32,235 bases of DNA from positions 1-32,235 of the forward strand of contig JBHEMD010000040.1 of the NCBI GenBank assembly GCA_046262735.1, written 5' to 3'. The notes beneath the pieces were generated by a model. That model made no database searches. It was not told the origin of the DNA and was given only the letters and a program-made list of their open reading frames with translations. A program made the position numbers and the translations under genes. The first letter of the stretch is position 1. Each line of letters opens with the position of its first letter. Origin of the DNA: AV17 sp046262735 (lineage in GTDB: Bacteria > Verrucomicrobiota > Verrucomicrobiia > Chthoniobacterales > UBA10450). Positions 1 through 7,034 of this stretch are shown here, piece after piece.

Positions 1-1086
1 GGCGAAACTCAGTTGGAAGGAAAACAGAACAAGCGCAGCGGCCGCGGCCGCGATCCTGGCCGGCGCATGCGCGCGAACTCTTTCGCGGGAGCGCCTTCGT
101 TCCGGGCTCAAGATGGACAAGGCGAGGGCAAGCAGCGCAAAGGCAAGCGGCCATCCGTAGCGTTCGATCGGCCGGCGCGCCAGGCGCACGTCGAATTCGG
201 CCGCTTGCATTTTCATCAGGCCCTCGTTGTAAAGTTGCTGCATCGTGCGCGGGCCATTTTCGAGGTGCAGATATAATCCGCCGGTGGCCTCAGCCGCTTC
301 GCGCAAACGTTTTTCATCGAGCTTCGATTTTACAACCTGCCCCTTTGTATCTTTAACGAAAGCAGTGCCGCTGTCTTCGCCGGAAACCGGAATGAGCGAA
401 CCCTCGGGGGTGCCCACGCCGATGGTGAAAATGTGAACGCCGCCGTCCGCCGCCGCTTTCGCGGCTTTCACTGCGTCGCCGCTCAATTCTTCGCCGTCGG
501 TGAAAATGATGAGTGCGCGATTGCCGGTGGCGCTTTTGCCGAAAATTTGCGCGGCAAGCGTGATAGCTGCGGAAATGTTCGTCCCGCCCTCGGGAATCGT
601 TTTGGTGTCGAGATCGTTGATCGACTCGACTGCCGCATCGTAATCAATCGTCAGCGGCGCCTGCAGAAACGCGCGGCCGGCGAACGCAATCAGCCCGACG
701 CGATCGCCTTGCAGTTGGTTAATTAAATCGAGGCCCGCGAGTTTTACACGCGCGAGACGATTCGGCTGGACGTCGTTCGAAAGCATGCTGCGGGAGGTGT
801 CCACCGCGAGGAGCAAATCCAAACCTTTGCGTTGCACGTCCTGAAACATGTAGCCCCAGCGCGGCTGGGCCAGACTGACAATGGCGAGGGCCAGGCCGAA
901 CAGTTGCAGTGAAAATCGAACGATCCGGCGCGGCCGATCCACGGTCGCGGCAAGTTGCGGCAAAAGGCGAGGGGAAACGAACTCGCGCAGGTGCCGGACG
1001 GAAGCGCGCTGGCCATGAAGGTAGAGCGCGACCAACGCCGGGACAGCCAGCAACCCCCAAAACCAAATTGGCGCACCAAAGCTCAT
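1..1086 (-). CDS. batB: BatB-like von Willebrand A membrane protein, 3' end outside window
   Basis: Translating the minus strand from the ATG at 1086 gives 362 codons without a stop up to the window edge. The protein starts with an N-terminal membrane segment (about residues 8-22), has a second at about 58-72, and then a VWA domain. The metal-binding DxSxS motif reads DTSRS at residues 96-100, and a TDGEE segment follows later in the domain. A further membrane segment lies near 313-326. BatB proteins usually stop soon after this point. Here an Arg-rich linker (about 328-342) leads in frame into another hydrophobic stretch (343-362), so the gene may be fused to the usual downstream TPR protein BatC. 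It is the last visible gene of the moxR-DUF58-batA-batB operon. VWA proteins of this family are thought to act as membrane scaffolds with MoxR ATPases; the precise role is not shown by the sequence. Confidence 0.88.
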   Translation of the reverse strand, partial: MSFGAPIWFWGLLAVPALVALYLHGQRASVRHLREFVSPRLLPQLAATVDRPRRIVRFSLQLFGLALAIVSLAQPRWGYMFQDVQRKGLDLLLAVDTSRSMLSNDVQPNRLARVKLAGLDLINQLQGDRVGLIAFAGRAFLQAPLTIDYDAAVESINDLDTKTIPEGGTNISAAITLAAQIFGKSATGNRALIIFTDGEELSGDAVKAAKAAADGGVHIFTIGVGTPEGSLIPVSGEDSGTAFVKDTKGQVVKSKLDEKRLREAAEATGGLYLHLENGPRTMQQLYNEGLMKMQAAEFDVRLARRPIERYGWPLAFALLALALSILSPERRRSRERVRAHAPARIAAAAAALVLFSFQLSFA

Positions 1087-1089
1087 AAC

Positions 1090-1151
1090 GTGGGAGCGGC
1101 CTTAGCGCCGCGATCAATGGCCCGCCCGTAATGTCGGGACACTGAGGTCCC
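1090..1151. repeat. REP-like hairpins between batA and batB
   Basis: The short gap between batA and batB holds a GGGAG foot followed by a small hairpin (CGGC, loop CTTAGC, GCCG; 1097-1110). A second hairpin follows, GGGAC at 1136-1140 pairing with GTCCC at 1147-1151. The layout resembles the GGAG-footed palindromes elsewhere in the window, but the match is short. It could tune expression of batB relative to batA. Confidence 0.35.
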
Positions 1152-1177
1152 TTCCACATTCAAACACGACACGTTGT

Positions 1178-2233
1178 TCACGGCAGTTTTCTCCAGATCG
1201 TCTGCGACAAGAGAAGCTCAGTGACCAGCAAACCGATGCCGCCGATCAAACAGAGCGGGAAAAGATCGCGATACTGCTGATATTTTTTCACGCTCACCGT
1301 CGACTTCTCCAGCTTGTCGATATCGGCATAAATTTGTTGGAGCGATTTCGTGTCGGTCGCCCTGAAAAATTTGCCGTCGGCGATATTCGAGATTTGCCTC
1401 AATCCCTCCTCATTGAAATGCACCATGCCGCGTTGATAGAGGACCTGGCCTTCGTTGTCGGTCAGGGCATGCCCGCCGGGGCCGGGTATTGGAACGGCGG
1501 CCATCCCGTTAGTGCCGATACCAATGGCATAAAAATGGATGCGCAGGGCCTTGACCGCTTCAGCAGCCGTTTCGGGGGAAATTTTCCCGGCGTTGTTATC
1601 GCCGTCGGTGAGGAGAACGACGGCACGGCTTTTCGAGTGTTTATCGTTCAATCGATTGGCGGCAGCGGCCATGGCGGAACCGATGGCGGTGTTTTCCTCA
1701 ACCAGTCCAATGCGGACGCGATCGAGATTTTGCAGGAGCCAGTCGTGATCCAATGTCATCGGACTGCCGACATACGGCTGCGTGCCGAAAGCGATCATGC
1801 CGATCCGGTCGTTAGGCCGAGATTCAATGAACCGCCGCGTCACCTCGCGCACGGCGTCAAGGCGGGTCGCGTCCTGGTCGCCGATTGTGAAATCCATCGT
1901 CAACATCGAACCGGACACATCGAGCACGAGCATGATGTCGATACCGCTGGCTTCGACCTGGGTGAGACTTTTGCCGAGTTGGGGACGCGCCAGGGCGATG
2001 ACGAAAAATGCCAGGGCGGCAAACAACAACGCGCGCAGGAATTGTCCTGCGCGCGCGGCGCTCTGCTTGCCGATGGCACGCAGCGTTGTCGTCGAGGAAA
2101 AGGTCAACGCCGCAGCGGGGCCGGCTTTTCCGCGGAGGTAGGCGAGCAACGGAACCGCCAGCAAGAGCAGCAGCAGCCACGGGCGCACGAAAGTCAGCGC
2201 GGTGTTCGCCGGCCACCAATCAAACAGTTGCAA
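1178..2233 (-). CDS. batA: BatA-like von Willebrand A membrane protein
   Basis: This is a 351-residue protein of normal BatA length. It has N-terminal hydrophobic segments at about residues 17-33 and 65-82, a VWA domain, and a C-terminal membrane segment at about 326-343. The MIDAS metal site is complete: DVSGS at 105-109, a Thr at 182 in NTAIG, and TDGD at 209-212. The start overlaps the 3' end of the DUF4381-like gene by 14 bases, so the two are probably translated together. Family knowledge places such proteins in membrane complexes with MoxR ATPases and DUF58 proteins, linked to stress tolerance or maturation of other complexes. The substrate here is unknown. Confidence 0.93.
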   Translation of the reverse strand: MQLFDWWPANTALTFVRPWLLLLLLAVPLLAYLRGKAGPAAALTFSSTTTLRAIGKQSAARAGQFLRALLFAALAFFVIALARPQLGKSLTQVEASGIDIMLVLDVSGSMLTMDFTIGDQDATRLDAVREVTRRFIESRPNDRIGMIAFGTQPYVGSPMTLDHDWLLQNLDRVRIGLVEENTAIGSAMAAAANRLNDKHSKSRAVVLLTDGDNNAGKISPETAAEAVKALRIHFYAIGIGTNGMAAVPIPGPGGHALTDNEGQVLYQRGMVHFNEEGLRQISNIADGKFFRATDTKSLQQIYADIDKLEKSTVSVKKYQQYRDLFPLCLIGGIGLLVTELLLSQTIWRKLP

Positions 2234-2783
2234 GTTCGCCTCCTTTCACAAAACGCATTGCTTCCTCCAGGAGCAACTGGTTGTCGGCTCTGGTCGCGTC
2301 GTAGCGAGCGAACTTGATCAGATCGCACCGGTTCAAAAAATCGGCGAGCAACGATTTCTCTTCCTCGGAAAATGATGCCGAGTTGCGCAATGCGTTCAAA
2401 AACTCGACGGACGTCTGCCTGGTGAGCGGCAAGGCATACTGCTCCGTCACATAGCCGCGCAAAATGTCCGAGACGCGGATGCTGAATTGATAGGGCGTCA
2501 TTCGGTCGATCTCATCAGCGACACGCTCGAGTGCTTCAATCGCACGCTGCCGCGGCAATTTCGGCGGCTGCGCTCGTTGTCTTTTTCGCGCGAGCCACCA
2601 CGCGAGCAGACTGAGCAGCGTCAATGCGATAAACGCGCCGACAAAAATCATCCATGGCGGAATGAGCGAGTAATCAACTGGCGGCGCGATATCGTGAAAT
2701 TCTTCGGCCGCCAGGTGGGATCGGCTCCCCAGACCATGTCCCATCGGCAGAATGCCGATGCCACTGGATAAGATCGACATCAT
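2220..2783 (-). CDS. DUF4381-like single-pass membrane protein of the Bat operon
   Basis: I chose the ATG at 2783 because it overlaps the DUF58 stop codon as ATGA. An upstream in-frame ATG at 2897 would run deep into the DUF58 gene. The product has 187 residues. A short N-terminal part is followed by a membrane segment (about residues 45-66), then a basic stretch and a helical cytoplasmic domain containing the segment RVSDILRGYVTEQYALP. Position between DUF58 and batA, size and topology fit the DUF4381-type accessory protein of these operons. I assign the family by context and topology, not by a diagnostic motif. Residues about 7-23 are encoded by a dispersed palindromic repeat (see the separate entry), so the N-terminus probably grew by repeat insertion. 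Confidence 0.72.
   Translation of the reverse strand: MMSILSSGIGILPMGHGLGSRSHLAAEEFHDIAPPVDYSLIPPWMIFVGAFIALTLLSLLAWWLARKRQRAQPPKLPRQRAIEALERVADEIDRMTPYQFSIRVSDILRGYVTEQYALPLTRQTSVEFLNALRNSASFSEEEKSLLADFLNRCDLIKFARYDATRADNQLLLEEAMRFVKGGELATV
2715..2766. repeat. Dispersed palindromic repeat encoding GIGILPMGHG in frame
   Basis: On the minus strand the DNA contains a perfect hairpin, CATCGGCA (2742-2749) with TGCCGATG (2753-2760) and a three-base loop. Next to it is a TGGGA/TCCCA pair (2716-2720 with 2739-2743). It is translated as SGIGILPMGHGLGSRS inside the DUF4381-like protein. I recall GILPMGHG-type peptides as translations of a repeat scattered through Verrucomicrobiota and Planctomycetota genomes. 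That recollection needs a database check, but the palindrome itself is plain in the sequence. Confidence 0.6.
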
Positions 2784-3739
2784 CGGATGGTCAGCCGGCG
2801 CTCGCGCTGTTTGAAGAAGGCTCGCAGCGCCGGCAAATAATCCTGACTGGTGCGCAACCCGATCGCGTCGATGTGATTTCGCCGGAGGGTGCGCCAAAGC
2901 GCCGCCCGCTGTTCCTCCGCCAATTCGGCAAAGCGTCTGCGCGTCGCGCGCTCGGCCGTGTTGATCTCGATTTGTTCGCCACTCTCCGCGTCTTCGAGCG
3001 TGATGATTCCGATGTTGGGCAACACTTCTTCGCGCTCGTCCTGGATGTGAACCGCGATGAAATCGTGCCGGCGGCCACTTACCGCGAGCGCGTCGGAAAA
3101 ATCGGGCGCTTGAAAATCGGATATGAAAAAGACAACTGCGCGCCGGGTCACGATTTTGTTGAGGTAATCAAGCGCCAGGGCCGGGTCGGTGCCGCGGCCC
3201 TGCGGTTGAAAGAACAAAATCTCCCGGATCAATCGCAGTGTATGCGAGCGACCTTTTTTTGGCGGGATGAAAAGCTCGACTCGATCGGAAAACAGCAACA
3301 GCCCGACTTTATCGTTGTTGCGGATCGCGCTGAACGCGAGCAGGCAGGCGACTTCCGCCGCCAGCTCGCGCTTCGATTGCAGACTGCTCCCGAAATTGCC
3401 CGATGCACTAACATCGACAATCAACATCACGGTCAGCTCGCGTTCCTCGGTGAACTTTTTCACGTAGGCCGTGCCGAGACGCGCGGTCACGTTCCAATCA
3501 ATCGCGCGAATCTCGTCCCCCGGCTGGTACTCGCGCACATCCTCGAAATTCATCCCGCGCCCTTTAAAGACACTGTGGTAATCCCCGGCGAAAGCGGTTT
3601 CGACGAGGCCCTTTGTTTTAATCTCGAGCGTTCGGATCTTTTTCAGGATCTCCGCGGTTCGTTGCTCGCCGCCATGTTCATCATCCCGAGCGGAGCAGAG
3701 CGGAGTCGAGGGAGCCCGTGGTATCAGAGTGAGTTTCAT
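2780..3739 (-). CDS. DUF58 domain protein of the MoxR/Bat operon
   Basis: This 319-residue protein has the DUF58 signature FKGRGMNFEDVREY followed by PGDEIRAIDWNVTAR (about residues 58-87). A degenerate VWA-like fold follows, beginning with DVSAS at 109-113. It has no clear membrane segment, consistent with a cytoplasmic partner of the MoxR ATPase encoded upstream. The start is uncertain. Conserved sequence begins near residue 30 (AEILKKIR), and the only ATG codons reach back through a repeat arm at 3679-3720, so roughly residues 7-22 are repeat-encoded. No good ribosome binding site precedes the ATG at 3739, and an in-frame ATG also exists at 3772. The stop overlaps the next gene as ATGA. 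Confidence 0.88.
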   Translation of the reverse strand: MKLTLIPRAPSTPLCSARDDEHGGEQRTAEILKKIRTLEIKTKGLVETAFAGDYHSVFKGRGMNFEDVREYQPGDEIRAIDWNVTARLGTAYVKKFTEERELTVMLIVDVSASGNFGSSLQSKRELAAEVACLLAFSAIRNNDKVGLLLFSDRVELFIPPKKGRSHTLRLIREILFFQPQGRGTDPALALDYLNKIVTRRAVVFFISDFQAPDFSDALAVSGRRHDFIAVHIQDEREEVLPNIGIITLEDAESGEQIEINTAERATRRRFAELAEEQRAALWRTLRRNHIDAIGLRTSQDYLPALRAFFKQRERRLTIR

Positions 3740-3888
3740 TTCACAGCCCACATCTCGGAAATCAAATCTCGCCATTCGGGGTTGGTACGTATCTGATTTG
3801 GCACAATGTAGACGAAATAATTTTGGCGCATGCGGCATTACCTTTCAGGGTGCGTTACGGGATATCTCGACTTCGCTTGGGATGACAG
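3679..3888. repeat. Inverted pair of GTCATTCCGAGCG-type repeat arms
   Basis: The left arm (3679-3720) contains CATCCCGAGCGG and GGAGTCGAGGGA. The right arm (3858-3888) contains the inverse form TCTCGACTTCGCTTGGGATG. They resemble the better-kept pair at 22460-22546. The arms flank the 5' end of the DUF58 gene and fill most of the moxR-DUF58 junction, which is otherwise expected to be tight. The left arm is inside the DUF58 reading frame. Confidence 0.6.
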
Positions 3889-3894
3889 GATCGC

Positions 3895-4881
3895 TCACGG
3901 CACCGGCAATCCCGCGAAGACCCGCTCGACGATCGTCTCACTGCTCACCGCTTCGGCTTCGGCTTCGTAACTGACGATAATGCGATGGCGCAACACGTCG
4001 GGACCGATGCTTTTGACGTCCTGCGGGGTGACATAGCCGCGACCGTTGAGGAAGGCGTGGGCGCGCGCGGCAAGCGCGAGATAGATCGTGGCGCGGGGGG
4101 AGGCGCCGTAACGGATCAGTCCTTCGAGCCGCAAGTTATAGGTCGCCGGCTCGCGTGTCGCCCAGACAACATCGACAATGTAATCCTTCACCCGATCGTC
4201 GATGTAGATTTGGTTAACGGTTTCGCGTGCGGCGATTATCTGGCTTGGGTCTACGACCGCGTTGACCCTTAAATCCGGCGCAGAGGTCGCCATAAGGTCG
4301 AGGATCGTGCGCTCCTCCTTCTTTTGCGGATAACCAATGTGCAACTTGAACATGAAACGATCGAGCTGCGCCTCAGGCAGATTGTAAGTGCCTTCCTGCT
4401 CGATTGGATTTTGCGTGGCGAGGACGAGAAAGGGATCGGAGAGGGGATAGGTTTGTTCGCCGATGGTGACCTGGCGTTCCTGCATCGCTTCGAGTAAGGC
4501 GCTTTGCACCTTGGCGGGCGCGCGATTGATTTCGTCGGCGAGAATGAGGTTGGAAAAGATCGGGCCGAACTTGGTTGTAAACTCACCCGTGCGCGGGTTG
4601 TAAATGAGTGTGCCGATCAAATCAGCCGGCAAAAGATCGGGCGTAAACTGGAGCCGCTGGAACTTGGTTTGGATGCACGCGGCCAGCGTCTTGACGGTGA
4701 GCGTTTTCGCCAGACCGGGGACGCCTTCGAGCAGGATGTGGCCGTTCGCAAGCAGACCGAGCAGAAGCCGGTCGACGAAATACTTCTGGCCGACGACGAC
4801 GTGACCAATCTGTTCGCGCAGCGGTGCAATCCAATGGCCGCGTTGCTGCACTTCCGCGGTGATTTCCTCGGTCGATCTCAT
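3895..4881 (-). CDS. moxR: MoxR-type AAA+ ATPase
   Basis: This is a 328-residue MoxR ATPase. Walker A GVPGLAKT lies at about residues 53-60, Walker B LILADE at about 112-117, and the sensor-1 Asn in ATQNPIEQEG near 158. The C-terminal part has the family pattern with GASPRATIYL. I prefer the ATG at 4881; the ATG at 4929 would add 16 residues, begins beside a REP element and adds nothing conserved. It is the first gene of the moxR-DUF58-DUF4381-batA-batB operon. MoxR proteins act as chaperone-like ATPases that remodel or insert cofactors into client complexes together with VWA proteins. The client is not identifiable here. Confidence 0.93.
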   Translation of the reverse strand: MRSTEEITAEVQQRGHWIAPLREQIGHVVVGQKYFVDRLLLGLLANGHILLEGVPGLAKTLTVKTLAACIQTKFQRLQFTPDLLPADLIGTLIYNPRTGEFTTKFGPIFSNLILADEINRAPAKVQSALLEAMQERQVTIGEQTYPLSDPFLVLATQNPIEQEGTYNLPEAQLDRFMFKLHIGYPQKKEERTILDLMATSAPDLRVNAVVDPSQIIAARETVNQIYIDDRVKDYIVDVVWATREPATYNLRLEGLIRYGASPRATIYLALAARAHAFLNGRGYVTPQDVKSIGPDVLRHRIIVSYEAEAEAVSSETIVERVFAGLPVP

Positions 4882-4930
4882 GTGTTTGGTTTCAGACAGA
4901 TTCGGCGCGACAAACGTTCGATCAAGCATT

Positions 4931-4978
4931 TGTAGCCGCTTCGCTGTGCGAAGCGCCGCCCACAGGGCGGCGGCTACA
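4931..4978. repeat. REP-like pair with GTAG feet, overlapping the end of der
   Basis: The element reads TGTAG, CC, hairpin GCTTCGC-TGT-GCGAAGC (4938-4954), hairpin GCCGCCC-ACA-GGGCGGC, GG, CTACA. It is therefore two hairpins bracketed by inverted GTAG feet, the layout of a BIME made of two REP sequences. RAYT-mobilised REPs typically carry GTAG or GGAG at the hairpin foot. The right-hand foot contains the TAG stop codon of der (4974-4976). It may also end transcription between der and moxR. Confidence 0.75.
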
Positions 4979-6344
4979 GTGGTTCACTCCGCGAGCGCAG
5001 CGTCAAAATGAGCGGTAACCCCGCAAAAGGTTCGGTTCTGCGAATCTGCGCTTCGAGGTAGCGGCGATATTGATCGATCAGCAGCCGTGGCTCATTAACG
5101 AACAAGACGAACTCGGGTGGTTCGAATTGTCGATCTTGCGCCGCGCCTGTTTGCGCGGCGTAGAAGAGCTTCAAGCGTTTGCCCCGCTTCATCGGCGGCG
5201 GATTGGCGGCGAAAGCGGCGCGCAACAGCCGGTTGAGAACGCCGGTGCCGATGTGAGCGTGCATTTCGCGGCGGAGCTTTGCGATCAACCCAAACAACTT
5301 CTCGACGTTCTCGCCCGTCCGCGCAGACGCGACCAGCACCGGCGCGTAATCGAGAAAGAACAGTCGCTCGCGCGTTTCCTCGACCAGCTCTCGGATTGTC
5401 TGTTTGCCACCGCGCCGCGGTTTGACGAGGTCCCACTTGTTCAAAATAACAATCGCGGCTTTCCGAGCGTCCTGGATCAGACCGGCGATGCGTTTGTCCT
5501 GCGCGGTCACGCCGGTCGTAAGATCGACAATCAACACGCAAAGATCGGCGCGGCGGATACTGCGCTCCGCGCGCATGACGCTGAAGACTTCGACCGAGCT
5601 GGAATGTTTGCCGCGCCGGCGGATTCCGGCCGTGTCGATAAAGACGAAGTGTTCGCCGTCGCGTTCGCAGGCAATGTCGACTGCGTCGCGTGTCGTGCCC
5701 GGCAGTTCGCTCACGATGGCGCGATCATCGCCGAGGAGCGCGTTGATAAACGAAGACTTGCCGACATTCGGGCGGCCGATGATCGCGATGGCGAGAGGAT
5801 GCTGGATGCCGGGTGCCGGAGACTGACTTTTCGAAGGCGGCAGCAGCGCTTCGATTGCGTCAAGTAATTCGCCGGTGCCGCGCTTGTGTTCGGCGCTTAC
5901 GGAAAACGTTTGCCCGAAGCCTAATGAATCGAAATCCGCGGCGAGCGCTTCGGCTTGTTCATTGTCGATCTTGTTGATGACGAGCAGGACCGGCTTCTGC
6001 GATTTGCGCAAGGTGCGGGCGAGCTCCTGGTCGGTGGGAGTCAAACCGTCCGGCGCGTCGACTACGAACAGCACTACGTCGCTCTCGCGCAGCGCGTTCT
6101 CGGCGGTGTGGCGGACCTGGGCAGTCAGTTGCGTTTCGCCGGCACCGAGAATACCCCCCGTATCCCAAACTCGGAATGGCCGCGGTCCGCGTGTGCAGAT
6201 CGCCGAGATCCGGTCGCGGGTGATGCCCGGTTGATCGTGCACAATGGCAATCTTGCGCCCGACGAGCCGGTTGAAGAGCGCGGATTTGCCGACGTTGGGC
6301 CGGCCAACGATCGCGACGTCTGGCAGGTCGCGTGGATCATTCAT
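4974..6344 (-). CDS. der: Ribosome biogenesis GTPase Der (EngA)
   Basis: This 456-residue protein has two tandem GTPase domains, the hallmark of Der. Domain 1 has GRPNVGKS at 14-21, DTGG at 61-64 and NKID at 124-127. Domain 2 has GRPNVGKS at 190-197, DTAG at 237-240 and NKWD at 302-305. A C-terminal KH-like region with GKRLKLFYAAQ follows. Der acts in 50S ribosomal subunit assembly in the cytoplasm. The ATG at 6344 lies 14 bases after the pgsA stop and matches the family N-terminus; the frame stays open further upstream through pgsA without resembling a protein. The TAG stop is contributed by the foot of a REP-like repeat, so the final residues may differ from relatives. Confidence 0.97.
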   Translation of the reverse strand: MNDPRDLPDVAIVGRPNVGKSALFNRLVGRKIAIVHDQPGITRDRISAICTRGPRPFRVWDTGGILGAGETQLTAQVRHTAENALRESDVVLFVVDAPDGLTPTDQELARTLRKSQKPVLLVINKIDNEQAEALAADFDSLGFGQTFSVSAEHKRGTGELLDAIEALLPPSKSQSPAPGIQHPLAIAIIGRPNVGKSSFINALLGDDRAIVSELPGTTRDAVDIACERDGEHFVFIDTAGIRRRGKHSSSVEVFSVMRAERSIRRADLCVLIVDLTTGVTAQDKRIAGLIQDARKAAIVILNKWDLVKPRRGGKQTIRELVEETRERLFFLDYAPVLVASARTGENVEKLFGLIAKLRREMHAHIGTGVLNRLLRAAFAANPPPMKRGKRLKLFYAAQTGAAQDRQFEPPEFVLFVNEPRLLIDQYRRYLEAQIRRTEPFAGLPLILTLRSRSEPL

Positions 6345-6358
6345 CCGCGACGCAAACT

Positions 6359-6964
6359 TTAATCTGCCCGCGCGTGCGCGTGTCCGCCAGCCTGCAATTG
6401 GCGAATCCCTTGCACGACATAGACGATGCCGGAAAGCAAAGTGAACAGGCCGGCGCAACCGACCACGATCAGGAGGGGCAGAAAATGGAGCTGGAGCATG
6501 ACCCAACCGATGGCGATCATTTGCAGGACAGTCGCGACTTTGCCGGTCCAATTCGGTTTCACGTCGACTTTGCCGTTGAGCAGATAAAGGACAACCGCGC
6601 CGACGAGAATGACGGCATCGCGGGTAATGACGAGTACCGGGAACCAGGCAGGAAACCTGCCGTAGTCGGGGTCGATTTTGCTCCAGTTGCTGATGCTCAG
6701 GGTAATGATCCCGCTGAGTAACAGGCCTTTGTCGGCAATCGGATCGAGAATGACGCCGAGGGAACTACGCTGCTTGTAGCGGCGCGCGACGTAGCCATCG
6801 AGACCGTCACTGATCGAAGCGATGAGAAAAATCACGATCGCGGCAAAGCGCTGCCACTCGAGCGGTTCGTGGCGTTCGATGCTTTGACCATAATAAATCG
6901 CCATCGTGACAAACGCCGGAATCATCATGATCCGGACGACGGTGATTTTATTGGCTGTGGTCAT
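6359..6964 (-). CDS. pgsA: CDP-diacylglycerol-glycerol-3-phosphate 3-phosphatidyltransferase
   Basis: This 201-residue integral membrane protein carries the CDP-alcohol phosphotransferase signature. It reads DGLDGYVAR at about residues 53-61, followed by G70, D74 and D78-region aspartates in GVILDPIADK. Hydrophobic helices cover the rest. The family makes phosphatidylglycerol phosphate from CDP-diacylglycerol and glycerol-3-phosphate at the inner membrane. Size and the N-terminal pattern NKITVVRIMMIPAFV fit PgsA better than phosphatidylserine or cardiolipin synthases, though substrate cannot be proven from sequence. It lies just upstream of der with a 14-base gap, suggesting co-transcription. 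Confidence 0.88.
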   Translation of the reverse strand: MTTANKITVVRIMMIPAFVTMAIYYGQSIERHEPLEWQRFAAIVIFLIASISDGLDGYVARRYKQRSSLGVILDPIADKGLLLSGIITLSISNWSKIDPDYGRFPAWFPVLVITRDAVILVGAVVLYLLNGKVDVKPNWTGKVATVLQMIAIGWVMLQLHFLPLLIVVGCAGLFTLLSGIVYVVQGIRQLQAGGHAHARAD

Positions 6965-7034
6965 GGCGCGTCTTCAATTTTAACTCCAGGCCCTTTCATA
7001 TGACAACGCGCGCCTGACCCTGCGCGCCTGGGAA

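Noticed and set aside
1334..2317. Long plus-strand open frame (327 codons) opposite batA
   Set aside because: Antisense to a gene with complete VWA motifs; its translation has low-complexity Arg/Gln/Gly composition and no domain. High GC keeps antisense frames open.
2873..3796. Plus-strand open frame (307 codons) opposite the DUF58 gene
   Set aside because: Shadow of a clear DUF58 gene; no recognisable protein features.
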